A program made the translations under genes and the position numbers. 64,000 nt of DNA from Paenibacillaceae bacterium (GTDB lineage Bacteria > Bacillota > Bacilli > Paenibacillales > Paenibacillaceae), in NCBI GenBank assembly GCA_900766135.1, contig CAAFUF010000011.1:1-64000 (forward strand), given 5' to 3'. The notes beneath the pieces were generated by a model that saw nothing but the letters and a program-made list of their open reading frames with translations, was not told the origin of the DNA and ran no database searches. This document shows positions 1 through 8,928 of the stretch, in pieces (position 1 is the stretch's first letter; each line of letters begins with the position of its first letter).

Positions 1-104
1 ACTTGCTCATTTAAACAAACTGACGAGATTTAAAATCTCATTTATTACTCACTCGTTGTTCAGTTTTCAAAGATCAACTTCGTTATCGTCTTATCGGCGA
101 CAAC
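1..104 (-). other. rRNA operon leader (16S gene lies off the left edge)
   Basis: Read on the minus strand this stretch carries CTTTGAAAACTGAACA (57-72), a motif found in leaders and spacers of Bacillales rRNA operons, and a small GAGATTTTAAATCTC hairpin (26-40). No mature rRNA sequence is inside the window. Placement next to the gyrA-side genes matches the position of rrnO in Bacillus. Confidence 0.75.
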
Positions 105-110
105 TTTTAT

Positions 111-139
111 AGTATATCACCCTTGAGCGATTATTGCAA
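111..139 (-). promoter_or_regulatory. sigma-A promoter of an rRNA operon
   Basis: On the minus strand TTGCAA (134-139) and TATACT (111-116) are 17 bases apart, a near-consensus vegetative promoter. It points out of the left edge of the window. The sequence following it is the leader typical of Bacillales rRNA operons, so the 16S gene should lie just beyond base 1. Confidence 0.85.
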
Positions 140-241
140 GACTTTTTATTCAACCAATGAATTCCAAGTTTATAGCTCATCGTCTCGCAAATCTCAGCGG
201 GTAAGTAATAATATACCCCGAATCGATCCCAAAAATCAACC

Positions 242-1348
242 CTAGGAAACAACTTCCTCAATATGCAGTTGTCTCTCCACGACCAAATTGACGATATGGC
301 CTTGGACCGATACCATGGGGCGCGTAGGATGATTCCGATCGGAGAAAACAATTTCCCCTTCGCTCCCATTGCTTAGCCGCACCCGCGTCCCGTGATGGAA
401 TTGGGTGACCTTATCAACGAAGGTTTGGACAACGCCGGGATCAAGTTTACCGAAAGCCTCAGACCGAATTTCCTCCAGAACCAAATAGGGCGATTTCGCT
501 TTACGGTATCGACGGTTCAACGTCATGGCATGGAAGATATCCGCAACGCTTACGATTTTCGCGTAGATATGAATTTTGTCGCCGGTCAAACGGAACGGAT
601 AACCGGTACCGTCCATCTTCTCATGATGCTGCAGCGCAGTCAGCCGGACGCCCTCATTAATCGCTGCCGTTTTGCGCAGTTGCTGATAGCCGTATGTCGT
701 GTGCATCCGCATTTCCTCAACTTCGTCCGGCATTAACTGGGTTGGCTTATACAGGATCGCCGGATCGATTTTCGTATTTCCGATATCATGCAATAACCCG
801 GCAAAAGCCACCTGCATCCAATCCTTCTGAGGCAACCCATGCCACTGGGCCAGCAGATAGGAAGTCAAGGAGGTGAGAATGGCATTGTGATACATATAAT
901 CGTATTCGTTCATATTGCGCGGGATAAACGTCAGCACGTGATAATGCTTCAACTGACGCATGAGGGCCTCTAACTGATGACGGAGCTCGTAGATCGGCAG
1001 CTCTGCGGCCAATACGGATTGAAAGGCGCTTTTCGTCAAATGCAGCATCCGGTCATACTCGCGGTGCAGCGAGGTTAATGGGCTAACCCCCTCCGGTTTG
1101 GCGATTCCCGCCGCCGCTGCTGCGCCGCCCGAAGCTGGCTTTGGTGCTTCCGTGATCTCCGCTCCCTTCCGCTCGGGAACCGCAAAATCATCGACTTCAA
1201 CCTGCTGGATCATAAAGGCGCGTAAGATATCCAAATCTCTCGGAAGCAAAACCTTGCCCTTTTGCAGCAAAAGACCGCCCAATGGACTATAAACGTGACT
1301 CATTAACTTAATACCCGGTTTGACATCCGCGATTGAGATACTAACCAT
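242..1348 (-). CDS. HD-GYP domain phosphodiesterase
   Basis: A 368-residue soluble protein. The C-terminal half is an HD-GYP domain: LLHDIG with the HD pair at residues 187-188, HHE at 241-243 and DGTGYP at 246-251, the signature of enzymes that hydrolyse cyclic di-GMP. Residues 66-90 form an alanine/proline-rich linker after an N-terminal beta-rich segment, and the last 45 residues look like a small beta domain. There is no membrane segment or receiver domain, so the input signal is not visible. The start has AAGGAGAG eight bases upstream. It lies downstream of gyrA but has its own promoter. Family-level activity is secure; the substrate is inferred from the intact HD-GYP motif. Confidence 0.88.
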   Translation of the reverse strand: MVSISIADVKPGIKLMSHVYSPLGGLLLQKGKVLLPRDLDILRAFMIQQVEVDDFAVPERKGAEITEAPKPASGGAAAAAGIAKPEGVSPLTSLHREYDRMLHLTKSAFQSVLAAELPIYELRHQLEALMRQLKHYHVLTFIPRNMNEYDYMYHNAILTSLTSYLLAQWHGLPQKDWMQVAFAGLLHDIGNTKIDPAILYKPTQLMPDEVEEMRMHTTYGYQQLRKTAAINEGVRLTALQHHEKMDGTGYPFRLTGDKIHIYAKIVSVADIFHAMTLNRRYRKAKSPYLVLEEIRSEAFGKLDPGVVQTFVDKVTQFHHGTRVRLSNGSEGEIVFSDRNHPTRPMVSVQGHIVNLVVERQLHIEEVVS

Positions 1349-1439
1349 CCTTTACTCTCTCCTTAGGGTAAGACTAGGGTTCCGAGTCTCTTCAATTTTT
1401 ACATTTTCTAGGAAGAAAGAACTAGAGACCGCTATCCCT

Positions 1440-1469
1440 ATTATAGTACGTTGGCAAAATAGCTAGCAA
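1440..1469 (-). promoter_or_regulatory. putative promoter of the HD-GYP gene
   Basis: TTGCTA (1464-1469) and TATAAT (1440-1445) on the minus strand with an 18-base spacer. It lies downstream of the gyrA terminator, suggesting the HD-GYP gene is transcribed independently. Confidence 0.55.
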
Positions 1470-1500
1470 TCTTTCTTTTTTCACAGGGAACAAGAAGGCA

Positions 1501-1534
1501 AAAAAAGACCCCCGAAACGGGAGTCCGGGAGTCT
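1501..1534 (-). terminator. gyrA terminator
   Basis: On the minus strand AGACTCCCG and CGGGGGTCT pair (one G-T wobble) and are followed by TTTTTT, 22 bases past the gyrA stop codon. Confidence 0.75.
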
Positions 1535-1555
1535 TGATCTTGCTATGCTATCGAG

Positions 1556-4078
1556 TTATTCTTCGGCGCCATCCTGTCCGGATTCCGTGCCATTGTCGTC
1601 AATCGCTTGGTCTTGGTCCAGCAAAAGCTCGTTGTCTCCCTCTGAATCCTCTTCCTCGCTCTTGTCTGAACGGCAAACCGTCGCCACGGAATCATCCTCG
1701 CGGATGTTGATCAGCTTCACGCCTTGCGTATTCCGTCCCATGGTAGAGATGCCCTCCATGCTCGTCCGGATCAGCGTGCCGCTTGAGGTAATGATCATCA
1801 GGTCCTCGTCATCCTTAACGACCTTCAGACCGACAACCGTACCGTTCTTTTCGGTCACGTTGATCGTTTTGATCCCTTTGCCGCCGCGGCTTTGCGTACG
1901 GTATTCCGAGACCGGCGTCCGCTTGCCGTAGCCTTTGGCGGTGACGATGAGCACGTCCTGACCTGAAACGACCACATCCATGCCGATAAGCTCGTCTCCA
2001 TCATCCAGCGTGATGCCTTTGACGCCGGTAGCCGCCCGGCCCATGGAGCGAACGTCGCTTTCCGGGAACCGGATCGACATGCCTTGCGCCGTCCCCATGA
2101 TGACTTCCTCATTGCCGTCGGTCAGCTTCACGTCGATCAACATATCGTCCTCGCGCAGATTAACGGCAATCAAACCGCCTCTGCGGATATTGATATAGTC
2201 TTCAATCGGCGTCTTCTTCACGATGCCATTCTTCGTGGCGAAGAACAAGTACTTATCGTCGTCAAAGCGCTCGACCTCGATAACCGCGTTGACCGTCTCG
2301 CCCTGCTCGATCTGGATCAGGTTGATGATCGGCGTCCCCCGCGCGGTACGGCCCAACTCCGGAATCTCGTACGCCTTCAGCCGGTAGGCCTTGCCGCGGT
2401 CGGTAAAGAACATCAGATAATGATGGGAGTTCGTCACGAACAGATGCTCCACGAAGTCATTATCTTTGGTGTCCATCCCGACGACGCCGCGCCCGCCCCG
2501 TTTCTGACTACGGTACGTCGTTACCGGCAACCGTTTGATGTAGCCGGTATGCGTGATCGTAATGACCACTTCCTCTTGTGGAATCAAATCCTCGTCGAGA
2601 ATGCTCTCTTCGCCGATCGTAATTTCCGTACGACGTTCATCAGCGAATCTCTCACGGATTTCCTGCAGCTCTTCGCCAATAATCTTGAGCACAAGGTGTT
2701 CATTGGCTAGGATCTCGCGGTATTCAGCGATCTTCTGCAGCAATTCGTTATATTCGTCTTCAATCTTCTCGCGTTCCAAACCGGTCAACCGGCGAAGTCT
2801 CATATCGAGAATCGCTTGCGCCTGCTCGAAGCTGAGTCCGAAACGAGTCATCAAACCTTCGCGAGCTTCTTCATCCGATTTGGATCCCCGGATTAAGGCG
2901 ATGACCTCGTCGATATGATCCAAGGCAATCCGTAAGCCTTCCAGGATATGCGCCCTTGCTTCGGCTTTTTTCAAATCGAATTCCGTACGCCGTCGAACAA
3001 CTTCTACCTGGTGCTTCAGATAATGACTCAGAACATCCTTCAACGTCAGAATCTTCGGTTCATTGTTGACGATCGCCAGCATATTAATGCCAAACGAGCT
3101 TTGCAGCGCCGTATGCTTAAACAAGTTGTTCAGCACGACGTTCGGATTGACGTCCCGGCGAAGCTCGATGACGACGCGCATCCCTGTACGATCAGACTCG
3201 TCGCGCAAGTCGGTGATTCCGTCGATCTTCTTCTCGCGGACCAACTCGGCGATTTTCTCAACCAAACGGGCCTTATTGACTTGGTAAGGGAGCTCCTCTA
3301 CCACGATGCGCGCTTTGTTATTGTGTTCCTCAATCGTGGTCTTCGCTCGCATCGTAATCGAGCCGCGACCTGTCGTATAGGCCTGACGGATCCCCGAACG
3401 GCCCAGAATGTAACCCGCCGTTGGAAAATCGGGACCTTTAATATAATCCATCAATTCCAGCGAACTGATCTCCGGATTCTCAATCAAAGCATGAACCCCG
3501 TCGATCACTTCGCCCAAATTGTGCGGCGGAATGTTCGTCGCCATCCCAACCGCAATCCCCGACACCCCGTTGACCAACAGGTTCGGAAAGCGGGAAGGAA
3601 GTACGACTGGTTCGTGCTCCTCGCCATCGTAGTTCGGCATGAAATCGATGGTTTCTTTGTTGATGTCACGCAGCATTTCCATTGCGATCTTGGATAACCG
3701 AGCTTCGGTATACCGCATCGCTGCAGCCATATCGCCGTCGACCGAACCAAAGTTGCCATGGCCTTCGACGAGCATATATCTCATCGAGAAATCTTGTGCC
3801 ATACGCACCATTGTCTCGTAAACGGCGGAATCCCCGTGGGGGTGATATTTACCGATAACTTCACCGACGATTCTCGCCGACTTCTTAAACGGTTTGTCCG
3901 GATGCATCCCCAAATCGGACATCGCATAGAGAATACGGCGATGCACCGGCTTCAGACCATCCCGCACATCCGGCAACGCACGGCTGACAATAATGCTCAT
4001 GGCATAATCCATAAAGGACTCGCGCATTTCCACATTAATGTCCCGATCTATGATTTGAGAGAATTTTTCTTCCGCCAT
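1556..4078 (-). CDS. gyrA: DNA gyrase subunit A
   Basis: An 840-residue GyrA, normal for the family. It forms the A2B2 enzyme that introduces negative supercoils with GyrB. The breakage-reunion Tyr is at position 123 in AAMRYTEARL. The quinolone-determining region reads HPHGDSAVYE, with the usual susceptible-type Ser84 and Glu88. The C-terminal wrapping domain has the GyrA box QKRGGRG. The C-terminus is strongly acidic (SEEEDSEGDNE and onwards). GGAGG precedes the ATG. In Bacillus gyrA directly follows gyrB; here an ATP-grasp gene on the other strand separates them, so gyrA is expressed from its own promoter. Confidence 0.98.
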   Translation of the reverse strand: MAEEKFSQIIDRDINVEMRESFMDYAMSIIVSRALPDVRDGLKPVHRRILYAMSDLGMHPDKPFKKSARIVGEVIGKYHPHGDSAVYETMVRMAQDFSMRYMLVEGHGNFGSVDGDMAAAMRYTEARLSKIAMEMLRDINKETIDFMPNYDGEEHEPVVLPSRFPNLLVNGVSGIAVGMATNIPPHNLGEVIDGVHALIENPEISSLELMDYIKGPDFPTAGYILGRSGIRQAYTTGRGSITMRAKTTIEEHNNKARIVVEELPYQVNKARLVEKIAELVREKKIDGITDLRDESDRTGMRVVIELRRDVNPNVVLNNLFKHTALQSSFGINMLAIVNNEPKILTLKDVLSHYLKHQVEVVRRRTEFDLKKAEARAHILEGLRIALDHIDEVIALIRGSKSDEEAREGLMTRFGLSFEQAQAILDMRLRRLTGLEREKIEDEYNELLQKIAEYREILANEHLVLKIIGEELQEIRERFADERRTEITIGEESILDEDLIPQEEVVITITHTGYIKRLPVTTYRSQKRGGRGVVGMDTKDNDFVEHLFVTNSHHYLMFFTDRGKAYRLKAYEIPELGRTARGTPIINLIQIEQGETVNAVIEVERFDDDKYLFFATKNGIVKKTPIEDYINIRRGGLIAVNLREDDMLIDVKLTDGNEEVIMGTAQGMSIRFPESDVRSMGRAATGVKGITLDDGDELIGMDVVVSGQDVLIVTAKGYGKRTPVSEYRTQSRGGKGIKTINVTEKNGTVVGLKVVKDDEDLMIITSSGTLIRTSMEGISTMGRNTQGVKLINIREDDSVATVCRSDKSEEEDSEGDNELLLDQDQAIDDNGTESGQDGAEE

Positions 4079-4146
4079 GCTGGACCTCCTTCATAATCTA
4101 TCCACGTGCCTTCGTATGGGAAAAAGCCCGAAAAACCGCCACTTTC

Positions 4147-4175
4147 ATTATATTACTTTCACAATTCATGCTCAA
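4147..4175 (-). promoter_or_regulatory. gyrA promoter
   Basis: TTGAGC (4170-4175) and TATAAT (4147-4152) on the minus strand, exactly 17 bases apart, about 70 bases upstream of the gyrA start. A separate promoter is expected because gyrA is cut off from gyrB. The rest of the 4079-4416 gap must hold the promoter for the divergent ATP-grasp gene, which I could not identify. Confidence 0.75.
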
Positions 4176-4416
4176 TTAAACGTGACCGGTCTTAAGTACA
4201 CGATCCATATAGACAGCAAAAAAATAGGGATGTGTCCACTCCCATCGAATCGTACGTTCATACACTACGGATATAGGCATTTTCTTGGAATCGCTGAAAA
4301 GCTTATAAAATCCCCATATCTTATGATTATACCATTGTTTTTCTCTTCTGTCCTATGTTTTTCGCATGGATGAGAACGGGCCGGCCACGGTCCGAAAGAA
4401 AGGAAGGTTAATCGTT

Positions 4417-5208
4417 TTGACGATCCAACGTATCGCAAGCAAGTGGGAGAAAACGAAAGTGATCCGCCAGAAGGAATCCCTTCGTCCATACATTCCGGAT
4501 ACGCGAAAATACTCCTTCGAGCATCTCCGGGATATGCTGGAGGCATACGGCTATGTCTTCGTCAAACCGGATCACGGCACCTACGGCATCGGCGTCATGA
4601 GCATCGAGCATTGGACGGACGATCTGAGCCCAGGAAGCCCGCTCCAGTTTAAGCTCAGGCACGGGATCGAATACGAGCTGTACCCGACGGTGGAGGAGCT
4701 TCATGCCGCGCTGGTCGGTAAAATCGGACAAAAGCCTTACTTGATCCAAAAGGGCATCCATCTGCTCACGTACCGCCGCCGCAGGTTCGATATTCGGGCT
4801 CTCGTGCAACAAACGCCGCGCAAAACCTGGGAGACCACCGGGTTTATCGGACGAATCGCCGCACAGCAGAAGGTCATCACCAACTATCACGGGGGCGGTA
4901 GCGTCATGCTGATCGAGGATTTGCTCAGTTCCCATTTAACTCCTAAAGAATTTGCCGAGAAATACAAGGAAATGAAATCGGTTGGCGTACAAGCGGCGCT
5001 TCAACTGGCCCGCAAGTTTCCCAAACTCAAGGAAATCGGCCTGGACATCGCCATCGATGAGCAGCATCAAATCTGGATTCTGGAAGTCAATACGAAGCCG
5101 GCACTATTCCCCTTCAAACTGCTGCACCCGAAAGAGGTCTACCAAAAAATTCGGCGTTACGCTGTCGCTTACGGCAGGTTGAAGGACAAATCCGCCAAGG
5201 CGAAATAG
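4417..5208 (+). CDS. YheC/YheD family ATP-grasp protein (endospore coat-associated type)
   Basis: A 263-residue ATP-grasp protein. Visible family features are the nucleotide-binding stretch FVKPDHGTYGIGV near residue 55, a central RRRFDIRALVQQ segment, and the C-terminal metal-ligand motif WILEVNTKPAL. The family is named after Bacillus YheC/YheD, linked to the spore coat; their ligase substrate is not established. I chose the TTG at 4417 because AAAGGAAGG lies about ten bases before it; the upstream in-frame ATG at 4366 has no ribosome site. It is the only rightward gene in the left arm and sits between gyrA and gyrB, sharing a terminator with gyrB. Confidence 0.8.
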   Translation: MTIQRIASKWEKTKVIRQKESLRPYIPDTRKYSFEHLRDMLEAYGYVFVKPDHGTYGIGVMSIEHWTDDLSPGSPLQFKLRHGIEYELYPTVEELHAALVGKIGQKPYLIQKGIHLLTYRRRRFDIRALVQQTPRKTWETTGFIGRIAAQQKVITNYHGGGSVMLIEDLLSSHLTPKEFAEKYKEMKSVGVQAALQLARKFPKLKEIGLDIAIDEQHQIWILEVNTKPALFPFKLLHPKEVYQKIRRYAVAYGRLKDKSAKAK

Positions 5209-5210
5209 GA

Positions 5211-5267
5211 AAAAGGCTGTTCCAAGTCTGCCGGGGAGAACCCCCGGTTAGTTTAGAACAGCCTTTT
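5211..5267. terminator. bidirectional terminator between the ATP-grasp gene and gyrB
   Basis: AAAAGGCTGTTC (5211-5222) pairs perfectly with GAACAGCCTTTT (5256-5267), with an inner GGGG/CCCC stem. A-rich and T-rich flanks let it work for both convergent genes. Confidence 0.85.
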
Positions 5268-5289
5268 CTATATCGACTTTCGTGCTTGC

Positions 5290-7194
5290 CTAGATATCGA
5301 GATTCTTCACGTACTTCGCGTGCTCGTGAATGAAATCGCGCCGCGGTTCAACGTTATCACCCATCAGCGTATCGAAAATCGCGTCCGCCTGAATGGCGTC
5401 GGAAATCGATACCTGCTGCATCGTGCGGCTCTCCGGATCCATCGTCGTCTCCCAGAGCTGTTCCGCGTTCATCTCGCCCAGACCTTTGTACCGCTGAACG
5501 TTAACTTTGACGCCTTCACCAAATTCGGCGATGATTTCATCGCGTTCCTTCTCGGAGCCGGCATAACGAACCACTTTGTTCCGTTCGATTTTGAACAACG
5601 GCGGCTGCGCGATGTAGACATAACCCGCTTCGATGATCTTGCGCATGTAGCGGAAGAAGAAGGTCAACAGCAGCGTGCGGATATGCGCACCGTCGACGTC
5701 GGCATCGGTCATGATGATGATCTTGTGGTACCGCGCCTTCGAGATGTCGAACTCTTCGCCGATCCCGGTGCCGAGCGCCGTGATGATCGCGCGAATCTCC
5801 GCATTGCCGAGAATGCGGTCCAGCCGTGCTTTCTCGACGTTCAGAATCTTCCCGCGCAGCGGCAAAATCGCCTGGAAATGGCGATCCCGCCCTTGCTTCG
5901 CCGATCCGCCCGCCGAGTCTCCTTCGACGATATACAGTTCGCTGATCGAAGCGTCCTTGGAGGAGCAGTCCGCCAGCTTGCCCGGCAAGGCGCTGACTTC
6001 GAGCGCGCTCTTGCGCCGCGTCAGCTCGCGCGCTTTACGTGCGGCTTCCCGTGCCCGCGAGGCCTGAAGCGACTTCTCCAGGATCCGCCGGGATACGGAA
6101 GGATTCTCGTCCATGAACTCCTGCAGCTTCTCCGCAAACAGCGATTCCACGATACCGCGCACTTCGCTGTTGCCCAGCTTGGTTTTCGTTTGTCCCTCGA
6201 ACTGCGGTTCCGGAATTTTGACGGAAATGATCGCCGTCAAGCCCTCCCGCACGTCATCCCCGGTCAGGTTCGAATCGTTCTCCTTGATCATGCCGGTCTT
6301 GCGGGCATAATCGTTAATGATCCGGGTCAAGGCGCTCTTGAAGCCGGACTCGTGCGTCCCGCCCTCATGCGTATGAATGTTGTTCGCGAACGAATAAATA
6401 TTTTCCGTATAACTGTCGTTATATTGCAGCGAGACTTCAACCTGAATCATGTCCCGCTGTCCTTCGACGTAGATGGGATCCTCATGAAGCACTTCGCGGT
6501 TATGATTCAGGAAGCGGACATACTCCATAATGCCGCCTTCGTAGTGGAACGACTCGCTATGCCCCGTCCGTTCGTCCGTCAAGGAGATATTGATGCCTTT
6601 GTTCAAGAAGGCCAACTCGCGAATCCGCGTTAACAGGGTATTGAAATCAAAGATCGTCGTCTCCGTAAAAATTTCAGGATCCGGATAAAATCTCGTTTTC
6701 GTACCCGTTTCGTCCGTATCGCCGATGACACGCACATCGTATTGAGGAGCGCCGCGGTGGTACTCCTGCTGATACACATGCCCGTCCCGCTTGACCTCAA
6801 CAATGACCTTGGTCGACAAGGCATTCACGACGGAGACGCCGACACCGTGCAAGCCCCCGGATACCTTATATCCGCCGCCGCCGAATTTCCCCCCGGCATG
6901 GAGCACAGTCATGACGACTTCCAGCGTCGACTTCTGCAGCTTTTCGTTCATGCCGACCGGAATCCCCCGGCCGTTATCCACTACCGTTACGCTGTTATCA
7001 GGATGAACGATGACGTCGATTTTGTTCGCATAGCCGGCCAGCGCTTCGTCGATACTATTGTCTACGACTTCCCATACCAGGTGATGCAGGCCCCGGACGC
7101 TAGTCGAACCGATGTACATCCCCGGCCGTTTGCGTACCGCTTCCAAACCTTCAAGCACCTGAATATTACTCTCGTCATATGTTTGTTCGTTCAT
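5290..7194 (-). CDS. gyrB: DNA gyrase subunit B
   Basis: A 634-residue ATPase subunit of gyrase. The N-terminal GHKL ATPase shows VRKRPGMYIGST, the Asn-containing EVVDNSIDEA and the DNGRGIPVG loop; the TOPRIM domain shows YIVEGDSAGGSAKQGRDR and MTDADVDGAHIRTLL. The start is set at the ATG encoding MNEQTYDE, preceded by AGGTGAAGG; a GTG five codons upstream overlaps that ribosome site. Only 41 bases separate it from remB, so it probably belongs to the dnaA-dnaN-yaaA-recF-remB-gyrB transcription unit. Confidence 0.98.
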   Translation of the reverse strand: MNEQTYDESNIQVLEGLEAVRKRPGMYIGSTSVRGLHHLVWEVVDNSIDEALAGYANKIDVIVHPDNSVTVVDNGRGIPVGMNEKLQKSTLEVVMTVLHAGGKFGGGGYKVSGGLHGVGVSVVNALSTKVIVEVKRDGHVYQQEYHRGAPQYDVRVIGDTDETGTKTRFYPDPEIFTETTIFDFNTLLTRIRELAFLNKGINISLTDERTGHSESFHYEGGIMEYVRFLNHNREVLHEDPIYVEGQRDMIQVEVSLQYNDSYTENIYSFANNIHTHEGGTHESGFKSALTRIINDYARKTGMIKENDSNLTGDDVREGLTAIISVKIPEPQFEGQTKTKLGNSEVRGIVESLFAEKLQEFMDENPSVSRRILEKSLQASRAREAARKARELTRRKSALEVSALPGKLADCSSKDASISELYIVEGDSAGGSAKQGRDRHFQAILPLRGKILNVEKARLDRILGNAEIRAIITALGTGIGEEFDISKARYHKIIIMTDADVDGAHIRTLLLTFFFRYMRKIIEAGYVYIAQPPLFKIERNKVVRYAGSEKERDEIIAEFGEGVKVNVQRYKGLGEMNAEQLWETTMDPESRTMQQVSISDAIQADAIFDTLMGDNVEPRRDFIHEHAKYVKNLDI

Positions 7195-7235
7195 TGACAA
7201 AACCTTCACCTACTTCTCTAGAATCAAATTCAAGG

Positions 7236-7484
7236 CTAAACCGCCAAAATCACGTTCGCTTTCTTCTTCAGCGTAGCGGAGGAGATCGGCGAGTAATAGA
7301 TCTCGTTTTGGGTCACGACGATCGACTTCGCTTCCTCTTCGCCGATGCGCACCACGTTCTTTGCCTCAAGCGCATGGCTGAGGAACTGCTTGGATATTTT
7401 AGAAGATTTCTCGATCGTGATATCGAAAATGGCAATCAGCTCCGAGGAGAGAATCACCTTTTCTCCGCCCAAATGGATATACAT
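7236..7484 (-). CDS. remB: RemA/RemB family regulator (DUF370)
   Basis: A small 82-residue protein beginning MYIHLGGEKVILSSELIAI, matching the DUF370/RemB (YaaB) family, which in Bacillus is always between recF and gyrB. The RemA paralogue is a DNA-binding activator of matrix genes; the role of RemB is less clear. The ATG at 7484 has GGACGGAGGG upstream and lies 16 bases after the recF stop. An upstream in-frame extension inside recF is ignored because it lacks a ribosome site and is not family-like. Confidence 0.9.
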   Translation of the reverse strand: MYIHLGGEKVILSSELIAIFDITIEKSSKISKQFLSHALEAKNVVRIGEEEAKSIVVTQNEIYYSPISSATLKKKANVILAV

Positions 7485-7500
7485 TCGTTTCCCTCCGTCC

Positions 7501-8613
7501 TTAACCTTGGACTTGTCCTTCCTGAACATGAAAAATGCTGGCGTCCTGAAGCCGGCTCGCATTGATGCTTTCGATCCCTGTAGCCGTAATGAACGTCTGC
7601 ACTTTGCTCTGAAACGTTTCGATCAATTGGGTTTGGCGGTACGGGTCCAATTCCGACAATACGTCATCCAGGAGAAGGATCGGGTATTCGCCGATTTCCT
7701 CATGAATGAGTTCGATTTCCGCCAGTTTCAACGATAATGCCGTCGTCCGCTGCTGGCCCTGGGAGCCGTAAACCTGCGCTTCGTTGCCGTTGATAATAAA
7801 CGACAGATCATCGCGGTGCGGTCCGCAAAGCGTCATGCCGCGGCGCATTTCCTGATCTTTCATTTGTGATAACTTTATCATAAATTGCCGCAATAGGACA
7901 GCTTCATCTTCTTCCTCGGCTTCGCCGAATGAAGGAAGATAAGCCAATTTCAAGGTTTCGCCGCCTCCGGTGATCCCCTCGTGAATGTGCTCCGCCCACT
8001 TTTGCAGTTTACTTATAAATTGTTTCCGTTTTTTGATAATTTTAACACCATGTTCGACTAACTGTTCGTTCCAAATGTCCAGCATCGTCGTCATCTCGGG
8101 TCCGGCACCCCAAGCTTGCTTTAGCAAATTATTGCGTTGGATCAGCACCTTCTGATACTGCTGCAAATGATAGAGATAGCTGGGCTGAACCTGTCCGATC
8201 TCCATGTCAAGGAACCGGCGCCGTACCCCGGGAGTTCCTTTGACGATTTCCAAATCCTCGGGAGCAAACATCACGACGTTCATCGCCCCGATAAAATCGC
8301 TTAGCTTCCGCTGTTCCAACCCGTTCAGCTTCGCTTTCTTTCCCTGCGGGGTCAAGCGTAGCTCCAGCTGTACCGCGCCGTACTTCTTCTCTACCTCCGC
8401 CGACACCACCGCATGGTCGCTGCCGAACGAAATCAGCTCCTTGTCTTTGCCGGTCCGGTGCGATTTCGTCAGCGCAAGCACGAATAACGCCTCTAGCAGG
8501 TTCGTCTTCCCTTGGGCATTGCGCCCGATGATGAGGTTGACCGCGCCGAAGGCGTCCAGCGTAAGGGTGCCGTAATTCCTGTAGTTTTGCAGCGATAATC
8601 GATTTACAAACAC
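7501..8613 (-). CDS. recF: DNA replication/repair protein RecF
   Basis: A 370-residue SMC-like ATPase of the RecFOR pathway, which loads RecA at single-strand gaps. Walker A is GRNAQGKT at residues 30-37, the ABC-type signature is GSQGQQRTTALSLKLAE, and Walker B is ILLLDDVLSELD. Length and position between yaaA and remB are typical. It is followed so closely by remB that the two are probably co-transcribed. Confidence 0.97.
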   Translation of the reverse strand: MFVNRLSLQNYRNYGTLTLDAFGAVNLIIGRNAQGKTNLLEALFVLALTKSHRTGKDKELISFGSDHAVVSAEVEKKYGAVQLELRLTPQGKKAKLNGLEQRKLSDFIGAMNVVMFAPEDLEIVKGTPGVRRRFLDMEIGQVQPSYLYHLQQYQKVLIQRNNLLKQAWGAGPEMTTMLDIWNEQLVEHGVKIIKKRKQFISKLQKWAEHIHEGITGGGETLKLAYLPSFGEAEEEDEAVLLRQFMIKLSQMKDQEMRRGMTLCGPHRDDLSFIINGNEAQVYGSQGQQRTTALSLKLAEIELIHEEIGEYPILLLDDVLSELDPYRQTQLIETFQSKVQTFITATGIESINASRLQDASIFHVQEGQVQG

Positions 8614-8669
8614 GTTCTAAGCCCCCTCATCTTCCACCGCTTTCGGCGGTTCGGCCCGGTCAGGGCACT

Positions 8670-8894
8670 TCAGGGAGCTTCTTCTCCCGCCACCTGAAAA
8701 GAGCCACAACCTTCCACCTCAACGATATCGCCCGGATACAGCTTCCGGCCCCGCCGCTCCTCCGGCTCGCGATTGACCATCACGGCGCCTTCCTGCAGGA
8801 TGGCCTTGGCCATCCCTCCGGTCGACACGCAATCCGCCAGCTTCAGAAAAGAATCTAGTTTAATATATTCGCTTGAGATGGAAATTATTTTCAT
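8670..8894 (-). CDS. yaaA: S4 domain protein YaaA
   Basis: A 74-residue protein with one S4 RNA-binding fold: IKLDSFLKLADCVSTGGMAK, then the loop VMVNREPEERRGRKLYPGD. It occupies the conserved slot between dnaN and recF. In Bacillus YaaA is linked to large ribosomal subunit assembly, so a role in RNA binding is likely. It begins 34 bases after the dnaN stop, consistent with one operon. Confidence 0.92.
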   Translation of the reverse strand: MKIISISSEYIKLDSFLKLADCVSTGGMAKAILQEGAVMVNREPEERRGRKLYPGDIVEVEGCGSFQVAGEEAP

Positions 8895-8928
8895 TGGCGT
8901 TGGCTCCTTTTTTATCTTCTAAAGCGGA

